Notes: a model not told the origin generated them from the letters alone. Positions 10,201 through 21,200 are shown, counted from the stretch's first letter. The stretch: DNA of 64,000 bases from Ascaris suum (GCA_013433145.1 CM024178.1:620001-684000), one strand, 5' to 3'. Numbers and translations are program-made.

Positions 10201-12146
10201 GCTAAAAAAGAGGCAACTGAGCACTTGAAAGGCGGATGCCGAGAAATTCTTAAGCATGTTGTTGGGGAAGAGAAGGCAGCAGAGCTGAAGAACCTCAAAG
10301 ACTCGGGAGCAAGCAAAGAAGAACTCAAAGCCAAAGTCGAAGAGGCGCTTCATGCAGTGACCGACGAGGAGAAGAAGCAATACATCGCCGATTTTGGACC
10401 AGCATGCAAGAAAATCTATGGTGTACATACTTCGCGACGAAGGAGGCATCATTTCACCCTTGAAAGTAGTCTAGATACCCATCTGAAATGGCTCAGTCAA
10501 GAACAGAAAGATGAATTGTTAAAAATGAAGAAAGATGGAAAGGCAAAGAAAGAACTCGAAGCGAAAATTCTTCATTACTATGATGAACTCGAAGGAGATG
10601 CTAAAAAAGAGGCAACTGAGCACTTGAAAGGCGGATGCCGAGAAATTCTTAAGCATGTTGTTGGGGAAGAGAAGGCAGCAGAGCTGAAGAACCTCAAAGA
10701 CTCGGGAGCAAGCAAAGAAGAACTCAAAGCCAAAGTCGAAGAGGCGCTTCATGCAGTGACCGACGAGGAGAAGAAGCAATACATCGCCGATTTTGGACCA
10801 GCATGCAAGAAAATCTATGGTGTACATACTTCGCGACGAAGGAGGCATCATTTCACCCTTGAAAGTAGTCTAGATACCCATCTGAAATGGCTCAGTCAAG
10901 AACAGAAAGATGAATTGTTAAAAATGAAGAAAGATGGAAAGGCAAAGAAAGAACTCGAAGCGAAAATTCTTCATTACTATGACGAACTCGAAGGAGATGC
11001 TAAAAAAGAGGCAACTGAGCATTGAAAGGCGGATGCCGCGAAAATTCTTAAGCATGTTGTTGGGGAAGAGAAGGCAGCAGAGCTGAAGAACCTCAAAGAC
11101 TCGGGAGCAAGCAAAGAAGAACTCAAAGCCAAAGTCGAAGAGGCGCTTCATGCAGTGACCGACGAGGAGAAGAAGCAATACATCGCCGATTTTGGACCAG
11201 CATGCAAGAAAATCTATGGTGTACATACTTCGCGACGAAGGAGGCATCATTTCACCCTTGAAAGTAGTCTAGATACCCATCTGAAATGGCTCAGTCAAGA
11301 ACAGAAAGATGAATTGTTAAAAATGAAGAAAGATGGAAAGGCAAAGAAAGATCTTCAAGCTAAAATTCTTCATTACTATGACGAACTCGAAGGAGATGCT
11401 AAAAAAGAGGCAACTGAGCATTTGAAGGACGGATGCCGCGAAATTCTTAAGCACGTTGTTGGGGAAGAGAAGGAAGCAGAGCTGAAGAAACTCAAAGACT
11501 CGGGAGCAAGCAAAGAGGAAGTCAAAGCCAAAGTCGAAGAGGCACTTCATGCAGTAACCGACGAGGAGAAGAAGCAATATATCGCCGATTTTGGACCAGC
11601 ATGCAAGAAAATCTTTGGTGCAGCACATACTTCGCGACGAAGGAGGCATCATTTCACCCTTGAAAGTAGTCTAGATACCCATCTGAAATGGCTCAGTCAA
11701 GAACAGAAAGATGAATTGTTAAAAATGAAGAAAGATGGAAAGGCAAAGAAAGAACTCGAAGCGAAAATTCTTCATTACTATGATGAACTCGAAGGAGATG
11801 CTAAAAAAGAGGCAACTGAGCACTTGAAAGGCGGATGCCGCGAAATTCTTAAGCATGTTGTTGGGGAAGAGAAGGCAGCAGAGCTGAAGAACCTCAAAGA
11901 CTCGGGAGCAAGCAAAGAAGAACTCAAAGCCAAAGTCGAAGAGGCGCTTCATGCAGTGACCGACGAGGAGAAGAAGCAATACATCGCCGATTTTGGACCA
12001 GCATGCAAGAAAATCTATGGTGTACATACTTCGCGACGAAGGAGGTATCACGCTGAGGATGGAACGGTAGGGCGTTACTTTGAAACAGATCTGAAGTGGC
12101 TCTCTGCAAATGAAATTGAGGAGATGAGGAAAATCCGTAGTGGGAT
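7224..12146 (+). CDS. npa-1: Main NPA array exon: one divergent unit, eleven near-identical 133-residue units and the start of a terminal unit
   Basis: The exon enters in phase 1 after ACACTTTTCAG. The first unit (7259-7654, MEHYLKTYLSWL onward) is divergent. Eleven units with a 399-bp period follow. Each has the N-terminal tryptophan (HLKWLSQEQKDELLKM), YYDELEGDAKKEATE, the first cysteine (GGCREILKHVVGEEK), the second cysteine (FGPACKKI) and an RRRR site before the next unit. Family knowledge: furin-like cleavage at RRRR releases about 15 kDa lipid-binding units. Unit 10 (11245-11646) is a diverged variant with two extra codon-level differences at FGAAH. The exon ends in a twelfth, partial unit (YHAEDG, then LKWLSANEIEEM), in phase 2 at a GTAAGC donor. 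A 1-nt deletion at 8962/8963 and a deletion/insertion pair at about 11022-11042 break the frame as given. Open frames antisense to each unit are shadows. Confidence 0.95.
7655..12045 (+). repeat. Tandem repeat, 399-bp period, 11 copies of the NPA unit
   Basis: Units start at 7655, 8054, 8453, 8852, 9250, 9649, 10048, 10447, 10846, 11245 and 11647. Unit 4 is 398 bp (one base missing) and unit 10 is 402 bp. Apart from unit 10, copies differ at only a few bases. The marker GCCGAG versus GCCGCG gives the order A A A B B A A A B B B, where units 4 and 10 share extra substitutions. Such near-identity fits unequal crossing-over or gene conversion. Confidence 0.95.
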
Positions 12147-12544
12147 GTAAGCAAAGGTAATTTTTTGATGGCGTTTCTTTAAGTGAGAGTGAAATTCTAG
12201 CAATAAAATTGGTGAAGAGTTTTTGCAAACAGGTGGCCTAGGGAGTATTACGTGGTGGACCTGGTGATAAGATGAAAACAGAGGAAGGTACGAGGCTGAG
12301 TGAAAAGTGGGGGTAGCGAAAAGATTTGATAAGTTAGTGAGGAGTCGAAGAAGGGTGTGGTTGATGGATTGCACGTAGGGTGTTAGAAGGTTTTTGGTGT
12401 TATGGATGTTCGAGTCATGCGTTATCATCTTTTCCGACTAATTTGGCTTGACCCACTGCAGCATAGGTTTTCACCCGCATTTTTGTTGGCTTAGCGAGGA
12501 ATATAAAGGTAGTTGTGTATTAAAGAAGAGCGAGGGCCAGATTT

Positions 12545-12597
12545 AATGAGGTTTTATGAGCGTATAGAAAGCATGAAAAACGTCGTGCTAGCAAAAT
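12545..12597 (+). pseudogene. Possible relic of the missing helix-2 segment of the terminal NPA unit
   Basis: Within the intron 12147-12616 the frame from ATG 12547 reads RFYERIESMKNVVLAK and then a stop. F-Y-E-x-I-E-x-x-K resembles YYDELEGDAKK of the array, and this is exactly the segment absent when 12146 is spliced to 12617. There is no acceptor in a compatible phase. I read it as a decayed exon; chance similarity is possible. Confidence 0.3.
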
Positions 12598-12616
12598 AAC
12601 GAGTGCTGGTTTGCAG

Positions 12617-12719
12617 GGATATGCATATCAAATTTCTTGGTGAGGAGCCTGCAAACGAGCTTAATTCAATGAAGAAATCGGGTGCTAGCGCTGTGGAACT
12701 GACAGTGAAATTTGAAAAG
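12617..12719 (+). CDS. npa-1: NPA exon, first-cysteine region of the terminal, degenerate unit
   Basis: Phase-2 entry after GGTTTGCAG. DMHIKFLGEEPANELNSM then KKSGASAVELTVKFEK is an ungapped match to the array segment from REILKHVVGEEK to EELKAKVEE, but the first cysteine is replaced. Read-through past the donor (AAG|GTGACG) continues the alignment for 12 more residues to a TGA at 12760-12762, so an intron-retaining form would end there. Confidence 0.7.
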
Positions 12720-13233
12720 GTGACGACCGGCGTTGATGACCAAGAACTAGATCGCTTTTGAGGATAAACGGTAGTGATTATAAAAAAAAATTTTTTAAAG
12801 CACATCATCAACTACTAGGCATTAATGTCATTTTGTTTACTATAAATGATCGGGGTAAGGGTAGAATATGCTAATAGGTGTGCGTGAAATTGTTGACAGA
12901 TAAGAGAACGAAAGAAACAAAATAACTGAACGCTGAAAGAAGAGCGTATTCACAACTGCAGGAGAACTAAGCGAATTTTACGATCATCAGCACCGGTCGT
13001 CATGATTAGAGGCTTGCGAATGGAATTGAAATTGGTATAATTTAGTCGCTAAACTTCATATCTTAGCTTCACTTGTTCATTACTTAAAAGTACTGGGCAA
13101 AAGATATCTTATATATTTACAAAAAAACATTAATTCGACATAATGCGCTCTGCAAATGAAAATTTATGGAAGTGCACAAAAGTAATGAAAAGCATTGTAC
13201 GCTTTATATACTTACAAAAGCAGTTTCTATCAA

Positions 13234-14019
13234 TTATTGCTCGTCAAAGTAGGCGTTGTATCTATCGCAGTGATCAAAAGACATGAATAAAGCTCGAACT
13301 GACCTTCTTAGCCTGTCTTCAAAAACTGGATGATTTAATAAAGCTTGCACTTGACCAATGCAACTTGGTATTTGCAGCTCTGTTTGATGTACTTTGAACG
13401 CGCGTGCAGCGCACATTCTGTACAGTGACGCGGGCTTTTCTATACTCATGTAAACGAGGCTGTAGTTGCCCTTCTCGTCGATGAAAGAATTCTAATGAAA
13501 CCTGGGAGATTATGGTGAGTAGATGGGAATCTTCCTTTTGATGTGGTGCCCGCAGTCCTTCCTCACCTACAATAACTAAATTAATCCGAAATTTGTTCAC
13601 TTTACATAGAAAACGATCTCAAAAATGTTATTCTCCGCAAAGCATTTATATTTACTTCTATGAACGGAGAACGTTTTGATCTTCATAATTTTTTTACTTG
13701 CCAGATGATTGGTACCAAGCTGGTTATAAATCTTGGTTGTAGAACTTTCCAGTTTCTTGCCAAATTTACTTATCTGTGGAGAGCAACGCAAAAATTCGTC
13801 CCGGAAAAAGAATGAGAAGTTATTCGGCTCAGTTTACCCAGGGCAAACGAATGACATTTTGCAAATCGTCGTCGGTCGAGTTTTTGGCTTTTCGGTAAAA
13901 TGCCGCTAACACATACGCGTTTCGGTTTTCTTTGCGTGAATCGCATTCTCTCAGATCATATTCGGCGTAAGGCGATGAAAGAAGACGACTAGCTTTGTAT
14001 CGCAAAAAGCCCATCGAAT
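13234..14019 (-). CDS. Unrecognised small gene nested antisense in the last NPA intron (four exon-like blocks, frame break)
   Basis: Minus-strand blocks: 14019-13838 (ATG at 14014, preceded by CGCTCGTTAG, a possible trans-splice acceptor), 13773-13698, 13566-13502 and 13491-13234 (stop TAA at 13236-13234). Phases match: 0 at the first intron (GTAAAC...CTCCACAG), 1 at the second. The product starts MGFLRYKASRLLSSPYAEYD and ends HCDRYNAYFDEQ, about 190 residues in all. The last block contains SLYRMCAARAFKVHQTEL followed by a helix-rich stretch that faintly resembles a SOCS box; the LPLP element is missing, so I do not name it. Between the third and fourth blocks lie only 10 bases, too short for an intron, so the frame shifts by one. 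Confidence 0.6.
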
Positions 14020-16453
14020 CTAACGAGCGGAATCCGCTTTCATGTTAAGAACTTCAACTGGATTAATTCCATCTCATTCAGTTGATCGCTGTCCTCATTT
14101 ATTAGAGCTATTTAACAACTTTCCTTCATCCATGATTCTCAACGAAGTATTTTCTTGAATGAAGGAAATCTACATATAAATGTTAGAAGGTAAATGTTTC
14201 GGTGATTGTATCTGGAAAGTGGAGAGATCAATTAAGCTTCAATTCGTTGAATTCATGATCTAAAATTTTATAAAGAGTCTCGACGATTAAAATTTTCGAA
14301 CTTTCAGGAGGAAAATTTGAGGAAAACTTGAGAGTTCATGAAATTATAAAATGAGAGTAATTTAATAAGAGTAAAATTTGAGTGAAATTTTTTCCCCCTC
14401 AAGTTTATCTCGCCGTGCTATTAGATAAAAATATTCGATGAGCTGATTACAGATGCCGATTCGATGTTTGTAGGAAACGGAAAATTTTAACGGAATTTAC
14501 TGCTCAAAAAATTAACGTAGCTGTATGTTTTTGGGAGACAAAATTTATCGCTTAGTTATATATTTTAGAAGGTCTAAGTCTCTAAGAGGTGCATATTTAG
14601 TACGGAGCTTGGGTATTTTCAGCCTTCATAGCCATATCAATTACCTTAAATTAACTATGACATGTTATTGTCATAGAAGTGGGAAAAAATTGGTACAGCC
14701 ACAAATGCCACTGCAAAACCTCATGCTATGCGGTAGAGTACTGGGAGCTGAACTGGGTTCCTAGCGGTAAAAATTACTTTCCTGAGGAAACTGAATTTTT
14801 TTTTTTGCACCAGGTACTCCTATTCTTTCAGAGCTGCTGTCGTGTTTCCCCTTATTTCGAAATTCCACAAATGCCTGTTCATACGCATACTTTTACGAAA
14901 TCGTGGTTGTACACAGGGTTCATGTATATCGACATTACTCAGTTATGTGGTCGATGTCGAGCTCTTTGTAACAAGTTGATAAATGCTATCAAGATGTGTC
15001 TATAAATGGTAATAGTAAGCAGTAATAAATGTTAAGATTTTGTTGCAATAAGGAGAAATAAAACTGTCATAACAAATAAAATGCGGATAATAAATGAAAC
15101 AATATTATAAACGATATAAATGATTCGTCATACACTCTTAGTGCTCAGTTTTGGTGTAGATTCGGTTATTGGGATAAGATGATGAATCGACTGAAGGACC
15201 TAGAAATCAGCCGATTCATCTCATCATCCTGCGTCGAAGCATCCAAACATCTACGGTGATCATAAGCGAAGCAGTGGTGATATACGTTGATGACGTTGTA
15301 GAGAAATACGAAAGTCCATCACCAAACGCAAAAGGCCAATTGTTTGCTCTCAGAGAGCCGTATCGAATATCTCCCTCAAATATTTCTTTTGAAGTTTCCT
15401 GGCCCCACCCTATCCTCGCTCCTTCATATTGGCTTTTTCAGGACAGGAAATGTTTGCCTTGCTCTAGGAAAGTTTTCTTGGAACGCTTTTGGTGGATACC
15501 TCGGCAAAATACGCATGTATTGTCCAGGAAAATTGTTTTCAACATCGTTTACCGTATGAACTGGAGATATTTTGAATTAACTTTCATGTTATGGATGACT
15601 TTACGGGATCAACCCGCGTGTGGGTAAACCGTCCCTACCCTGTATACAGTTCAACCTTCTCCAAACAGAAAGGAATGGAGACGACAGCCCAGTTTGCTTA
15701 AGCATTGAAAAGCCCACGTCTCTGCTTAATTATAGAAATGTATGCGCCATTACGCAATGGGTATGCCGCGAGAACGCTTACTGCAACTGAAACACAACTG
15801 CAACTTCCGGTCCGATCCGAATTGTGCAAAGACGTTCAAAGGCGTGTCCTGATCCATTTCCGCCCAAACTTTGCTGCATAGCGAACAAAATACAGCTACA
15901 TTATTAGATAGTACTCCACGCGCAAACGGTTTCCAGTGCTTTATTTATAAGATATTTCCCTATACTTGTTTGTCGTCTGAGAATGTCTGTAGAGTCTCGT
16001 TCAAGGGCGCCTCATCTTTTTGCAAATACCGCAAGATTTGAGATAGCACATTCGATTAGCGAACATTTTGCTCGGAAGAATGCAAAATTTGACAGCAACA
16101 TCCGAAAAGATAGAAATTTTATAACGATTAAAAAGGATGGATCTATTGATCGCCAAAAGTGAGAATTTGAAAGGAAATATGCATAGCAATTTTTGGGTCG
16201 CAAAAACTTTAAAAAAAACTTTGCGGATCAACTGGGAATTTATTTGCTGATAACTATTTAGTACGTCGAAAAAAATGAAAATATTCGCCTGTGCAATATA
16301 AAGGTTTTTGCAGTCCACAAAAAGGATGTAAATTTCAAGTATTTTGAGCATTAACCAATTCTTGGGAGTGAATTCATGCTAAAAATAATGCAAACATAAA
16401 AAGTCTTCTTTCAACACAGGTAGGTATTGAAATCTTCAACTGTACAATTCCAG
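14020..16453. other. NPA last intron, remainder
   Basis: No supported gene. A plus-strand open frame at 15256-15627 (123 codons) lies in a slightly more GC-rich stretch (15150-15900), but it has no domain or splice evidence. Minus frames near 16001-16351 look random. Confidence 0.4.
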
Positions 16454-16537
16454 GATGACATTGACGGGCTAGCGCAAAGTCGGCAGCGACGATCCGGCTT
16501 TTTCGAGAAGCTCATCGATGTGTTTGCATTTTTTTGA
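16454..16537 (+). CDS. npa-1: Candidate terminal exon of the NPA gene
   Basis: The acceptor ACAATTCCAG is followed in phase 0 (matching the exon ending at 12719) by DDIDGLAQSRQRRSG and FFEKLIDVFAFF, then TGA. The RQRR motif could be a last cleavage site releasing a short hydrophobic tail. The composition looks coding, but the intron would be 3.7 kb and would contain another gene, so the link rests on phase only. Confidence 0.5.
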   Translation, partial: DDIDGLAQSRQRRSGFFEKLIDVFAFF

Positions 16538-19500
16538 GTGAAACTCCCATGTTACGCGAATCGTTATGTCATATCAACAGATGATAGTAAATAATCACAA
16601 CCACATGTTCACATGAAGACAAACCATTTGCATTTGCGCTTATAAACAGTGCTTAGTGAAGATTCGCATCTATTATCATTGTTTAATCGCAGCGGGAAAT
16701 AGAGCCACAAATTTCGAAGTTTCAGTAGAGGTCAATTTGACGAATCTATAAAGATTATTGCAATCGCGAATCAAATCGCGTAAATCACCTTCGATTGCTT
16801 GCATGCGTAGTAGACTTTGAGGCGATGTAAGGTCGATACTGTTTGGTGTTGTTGCGACTGCACGCAGATTTAATGCTTACTTAAATGATTGCTAATGCCT
16901 TAATGCTTGAGTGATTTTTAGTAGAAATATTGCTCTTTTGCATATAATAATGTCAATCAAAGCGCCGATCCTGTTTCTATTTAAACGCATTATTGTGAGT
17001 GTGTCATATATTTTAATGGCAATTAAAATACTGATGTTATTTCAATTCTGATAACAATGCGCATCGTTGTCACCATAACAGGAGCTGTTTAGTTCCAATA
17101 AATATCTTCATTGATCTCAGCGTTAAGGTTACATTAGCCACATTGCCACAAAGATATTGTGCAATGTTCAAAGGTATGACGGAGGAAAGTTGAAAAATGC
17201 AACGAAAGTATCCTTGACGGAAGTTGATTGATCATTCTGAGAAATAGTGTAGGAGATCGATGGTTGACGTACATTATATCCGTTGAATTTCATAATCGCA
17301 ACCGCAGTGTTCGGTAACGTGCAAAGAGACATATCCATAATTACGTTCACATAAAGAAATTTGCCATCACGCGTTTTAGAATGCGAGTTTGAACGAGGAT
17401 TAATTTTAGGCAACACAAGGGGTCTATTTTTTGCGCCACAATTTTTTCGCTTCGCAAATGGTTTTCGTCAGTTTAAATCTCATTGAAATCATTGTGTAAA
17501 GTAATTTTCGAAAATTGTAATCGCAAACATCATCCAGAAATTAAAAATGCGCATAAATTTAAAAATTCGTGCCCATCATGATCGAATAAATTAATAAACA
17601 TTTAGGAATAGGAAGAAAAAAAAAATTGAGAAATAGGGAAACGTTTTATGAAAACACACGAACACACAACGCAGTGATCAACATATCTCAACCAAATCAT
17701 GAATGAGCGTTATTAGTTCATATATTTCAATTGACAATCGTAATGCCACACTGGAGTGACAGACAACGGTGACGTAAACTAAGCAGAGAGAGAGAAAGAG
17801 AGAGGGAGACATAGAGAAAGAGAGGGGCGGGGGGGGGGGGAATACATCAGCTTGAGGCATACCTGTGCGTGCTGCACACTCCGTTGAACCTTAACTTTTA
17901 AAAGTCTTCAATACTGCGGTCGGTTTATTGTTATGACAAGAGTGCAAACCGATTGGAGAAAGTGCTTAGTCGCTGAGAAATAAAATAAGTGCGCTGGTTT
18001 ATAAATTTAAAAAAAAACTGTGGAGTAACAATTATGCGTTCGGTCGAAGATGCGTATTCCTTGAGGATTTCTGTAAATATAGATAATCGCCGCATAATAT
18101 TTATGCCCATATTTAAGTATATCTGCTTAATCAAAATTTTCAGTTCCGATGCCCAATGAAGTTACGGCATAAAATTTATAATTTTTGTCTATATCATAGA
18201 ATGAGACCTTTCACGATTCCTCCGTCTTATGCCCTCAGCAATAGCTATACACTTTATCGGTTTGACACAATTTATACATCTCACATGTTATTCTCACGAC
18301 AGGATGCGATTAAGAAAGAAATGATTTCTTTTTCTTGGTTGACCACTTGCAGAACAGGAAAATTCCATCATTCTTTTCATACCTAATGGTAAGCAGTTTA
18401 TCTAATCAGCAGCAATATAAAACGCATATCTTATCGACTTCTCAAAAACGTTTTTATATACCATTTGATCTATTTTTTTAAAATTATAGCAAAAAAAACA
18501 TAAGGAAGTTGTGACGTTAGTGTGAGATAGAAATGCCATGTGATAACGATGAAGCATCCTAATTACTCAATAAAATACGAAAAAAAGATTTACAAAGAAA
18601 TTATTAAAATAGAAAAAAATAGTAGTACAAAGGTAACAATGAAATAGAAATATTATGGGCGTCTCTTATTTGATAACTTCCATACGAATGCCAATTATAA
18701 CGTATTACGGCGCATTGACATGTGTCTAAGCATTTGTTGCAATCGCCTCTAGCCTCTAGCACAAACTCGACCACCTAATGGCAACCTTCATTGAGTGATC
18801 AGTACTTTTATCGACATGTGGCGTCTTGTTGGCTCTCTAATCTGCACAGCACTCATCACATTCGCCTCGGTTTGAATTTCGCTTGCTTAGAGCATTCTCA
18901 TCGGAAGTGCTAGTTTCATCTTAGGCGTTCAATTATTCTGACTTTTTATACTTGCTGCTAATGAAGCGTTGTATACTGTAACGGATATATCTGTTGTGTC
19001 TTTATTATTGAAGGAAAGGGACGGAGTTATGGGCTTCATTGATGGTTTTCATGTTTCAAGTTAAAACAACGTTAATTATGCGTGATAATACGTAAAACAC
19101 CATTGGTATTTGCTAAATACTGATTGTTCTTACACACGTGAATTCACCCGTCTCGCAGATGCAATTCACAGTCGCTCAATTTGCATAAACAAAACGATCA
19201 GTCCTTAAAGTCTTATTGGTTTAACTGGATTGCATGATTGAGGTCTTTCGAAAGGACAAAATTCATGAGAAATATATGACACAGAAGAACTCCCCATGAA
19301 ATTTAAGGTGCAATATGAGAGCGTTGTTTAAGATAAAGCATGATTGAGAGATGTTTTAGAGAAATACATCAACGTTTGCGCGAAAAGAAACATCTTATTT
19401 TTCTTGCAGACATCTTTATTTCACAGATCTCAATTTACATTTTCATAATATTTCATCAGTCTTTCATTTTGCCTGTATACAGAATACCTTAGGCGTGATT

Positions 19501-20275
19501 CCCATTTTTAAACGTGTTAAGGAGATTTGGTTGATTATTACGGCTACCAAAAAAGGTTGCAACTATAGCAGGATACCGTCAAAAATACTAGAAAATACAG
19601 TAACTATGTTTGGTCTAATTTATGGGTTCTTATGGTGAAATCATGTCTTTGTATATGTGTGTATGCGTTTACTTGCTTGTTTGCCGAATGGTTTCAGCTG
19701 GTAAGGTGGATACTAAGGCTATAGAACTTTGTTCATGATTCAGGCTCTAAGACGATCTCCTGTTTCGTATTTCACTTTAATTCATCTATTTCGAAAAAAG
19801 TGACAGATATTAAAAGCGTATAAAATTTTGCACACATCTTACACAAGTCAGGTTTTCATTTTGCATCTGTCGTTCGATTACAGAAGATGAGTCTTTTGCA
19901 AAAGATTTACTCGGGCGGTGCATTTAATTTGAATATGAACCTATTATTTCGTATATTTATTATTTGTTTGTTAAGGCGAGGTAAGCAGAACGCAAAATTG
20001 AAATTGTTTCAGCTCCTCTATTAAACTTTTCCTGTTTTTTCGATGTCGATGTCATCTGGAAACGCTTAATTTGCCGCAATGAAAGGAATTCCATTGCACT
20101 TATATTGTCAAAATTTTTCGAGTTAGCGGTTTATTTGTGATCAGAGTTCAAGAAACCAGTTGTCCTCAAACATATAAAAAACTAAAAGGCGCTAGAGTGG
20201 TTTTTAAATCCATTATCACGTACCACATTTCTTATCATCAGATAATCAGTTCAGCATTTTAGGGCTTTCATCTAG
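16538..20275. other. Intergenic stretch
   Basis: AT-rich with no convincing gene. An AATAAA at 17097-17102 could serve the NPA gene, but it lies 560 bases after the stop. A (GA)n-rich tract with a poly-G run lies at 17786-17840. The plus frame at 18156-18386 follows an acceptor-like TTTTCAG but shows no family pattern. Confidence 0.4.
17786..17840 (+). repeat. GA-rich microsatellite followed by a G run
   Basis: Purine-only tract (AGAGAGAGAGAAAGAGAGAG and variants) ending in about a dozen consecutive G. No gene context. Confidence 0.8.
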
Positions 20276-20331
20276 CAAGCAATGGTTCAGCGAACACTCG
20301 TCTTGCACAAGGAAGGCAACATTATCACAAG
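20276..20331 (+). CDS. Tentative first exon of the NPA-EGF gene
   Basis: CTTTCATCTAG followed by CAAGCA and ATG (20282-20284) is the layout of a trans-spliced nematode start. The exon encodes MVQRTLVLHKEGNIIT and leaves AG at the donor GTAATG (phase 2), compatible with an acceptor at 21813. It is not a signal peptide. It could instead belong to an unrelated small gene. Confidence 0.35.
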
Positions 20332-20506
20332 GTAATGCTAATGATGCCTTAATTTAAAAAATGCCTTTAAAAACCCGTCTGATTCTTGGACATTTCATCG
20401 AAACGCCAAGGATACCGAACGATAGGCATTGGAAATAATGGTCTACCCCATTATTTTCAAGCGTAAAAAAGAGTAGTGGCCATTAGGCCCTAAACCACTA
20501 GGCCGC

Positions 20507-20532
20507 TCCTCCTCCCCCTCCCCCCTCCCCCC
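20507..20532 (+). repeat. C-rich tract
   Basis: Pyrimidine run of CCTCC and CCCCTC units just upstream of the LINE tail. Confidence 0.8.
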
Positions 20533-20580
20533 GGTCAATATTAAAGGGAAAATAGACATCAACTTTGCGGTGGTTACGCG

Positions 20581-21200
20581 CATGATTATTTATTTATTTA
20601 TTTATTTTAACGTGTCGAAGTGGGAAAATGTGCAAAAGTTCAATTGAACAAAAAATGCAAAAATGTACAAAACAGCATGAACAACAAGAAGGAGAAAACG
20701 TTAGCAAAGCTATAATCTAGGTGAATAGAAAGATAACCGACTCAGCTGCAGCTTAAAAGCGGAAGGAGTGGGTGCAGTAATGATATCGGCGGGAAACAGA
20801 TTCCAGATATGTACGTTTATACTGCAATATCGTTTATACTGCAATTTATACTGTAGAACATTGTTTATACTGCAATATCTTTTGCTGAGCTGAAACTGAC
20901 AGGCGTGTCGACTGCGAGGAGGGGCAAACTGAAATATTTTTGACAGCGGGTTGTCGGAAAAGTCGGACATAATTTTATAAAGAATCAAATCAAAATTGTA
21001 TCAGCGATATTCCTGTGATTCCAGGTTAAAGATTTTTAGCTTGGTAGCGTAATAGACGGATATGAACCTTGGTAAGTTTTGCGGAAAGCAGTGATGGCGA
21101 GACGTTTTCGGACATTCGCTAGTAGCCTCATATCGGAAATAAAATAAGAAAGCCATGGAGGAGTGCAGCATTCCGCAAAGGGTCGGCAATAGGCGATGAA
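20581..21200 (-). mobile_element. Degenerate non-LTR retrotransposon (LINE), C-terminal reverse-transcriptase region and tail
   Basis: On the minus strand, pieces read in order: YYATKLKIFNLESQEYR, then LILYKIMSDFSDNPLSK, then FAPPRSRHACQFQL, then VHIWNLFPADIITAPT with SAFKLQL. This follows the usual C-terminal order of CR1/Jockey-like reverse transcriptases (Y-x-x-RL...LE-SL-x-x-RR, DL...YK, TRG..., V-x-I-W-N-x-L-P, S-x-x-FK-x-x-L). The 3' end carries a (TAAA)n tail, seen on the plus strand as TTTA repeats at 20585-20608. Stops, frame changes and a local duplication (20817-20880) show it is dead. It sits in the first intron of the NPA-EGF model, antisense. Confidence 0.7.
20817..20880 (+). 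repeat. Short tandem duplication inside the LINE relic
   Basis: Imperfect copies of GTTTATACTGCAATATC occur three to four times and expand the region just before the V-x-I-W-N motif. Confidence 0.7.

Larger units (their letters stand above)
1..16537 (+). other. npa-1: Gene model: nematode polyprotein antigen (NPA, gp15/400 type), 5' end outside the window
   Basis: Exon chain supported by homology and phase: 2-88, 1971-2061, 2548-2820, 3319-3483, 4427-4584, 4976-5138, 6060-6191, 6387-6462, 7224-12146, 12617-12719, 16454-16537. Most junctions match in phase: 0/0 at 88/1971, 2820/3319, 3483/4427, 5138/6060 and 6191/6387; 2 at 4584/4976; 1 at 6462/7224; 2 at 12146/12617; 0 at 12719/16454. The junction between 2061 and 2548 is not resolved. 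Family knowledge: NPAs are secreted polyproteins cut at basic sites into about 15 kDa helical units that bind fatty acids and retinol. The gene starts upstream, so the signal peptide is not visible. Two lesions in the array (8962, 11022) would truncate translation if real. Confidence 0.88.

Noticed and set aside
7220..12228. Repeated 110-codon minus-strand open frames (hydrophobic, FFFACSRVFEV...)
   Set aside because: They repeat with the 399-bp unit and are the reverse complement of the NPA coding frame; no splice or start context. Shadows.
13319..13600. Alternative long frame across the third and fourth blocks of the nested minus gene
   Set aside because: Its second half is Ser/Arg-rich and less protein-like than the register ending NAYFDEQ; kept only as part of the frame-break note.
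15256..15627. 123-codon plus-strand frame
   Set aside because: No recognisable pattern, no splice context, and the neighbouring frame is equally open; treated as chance.
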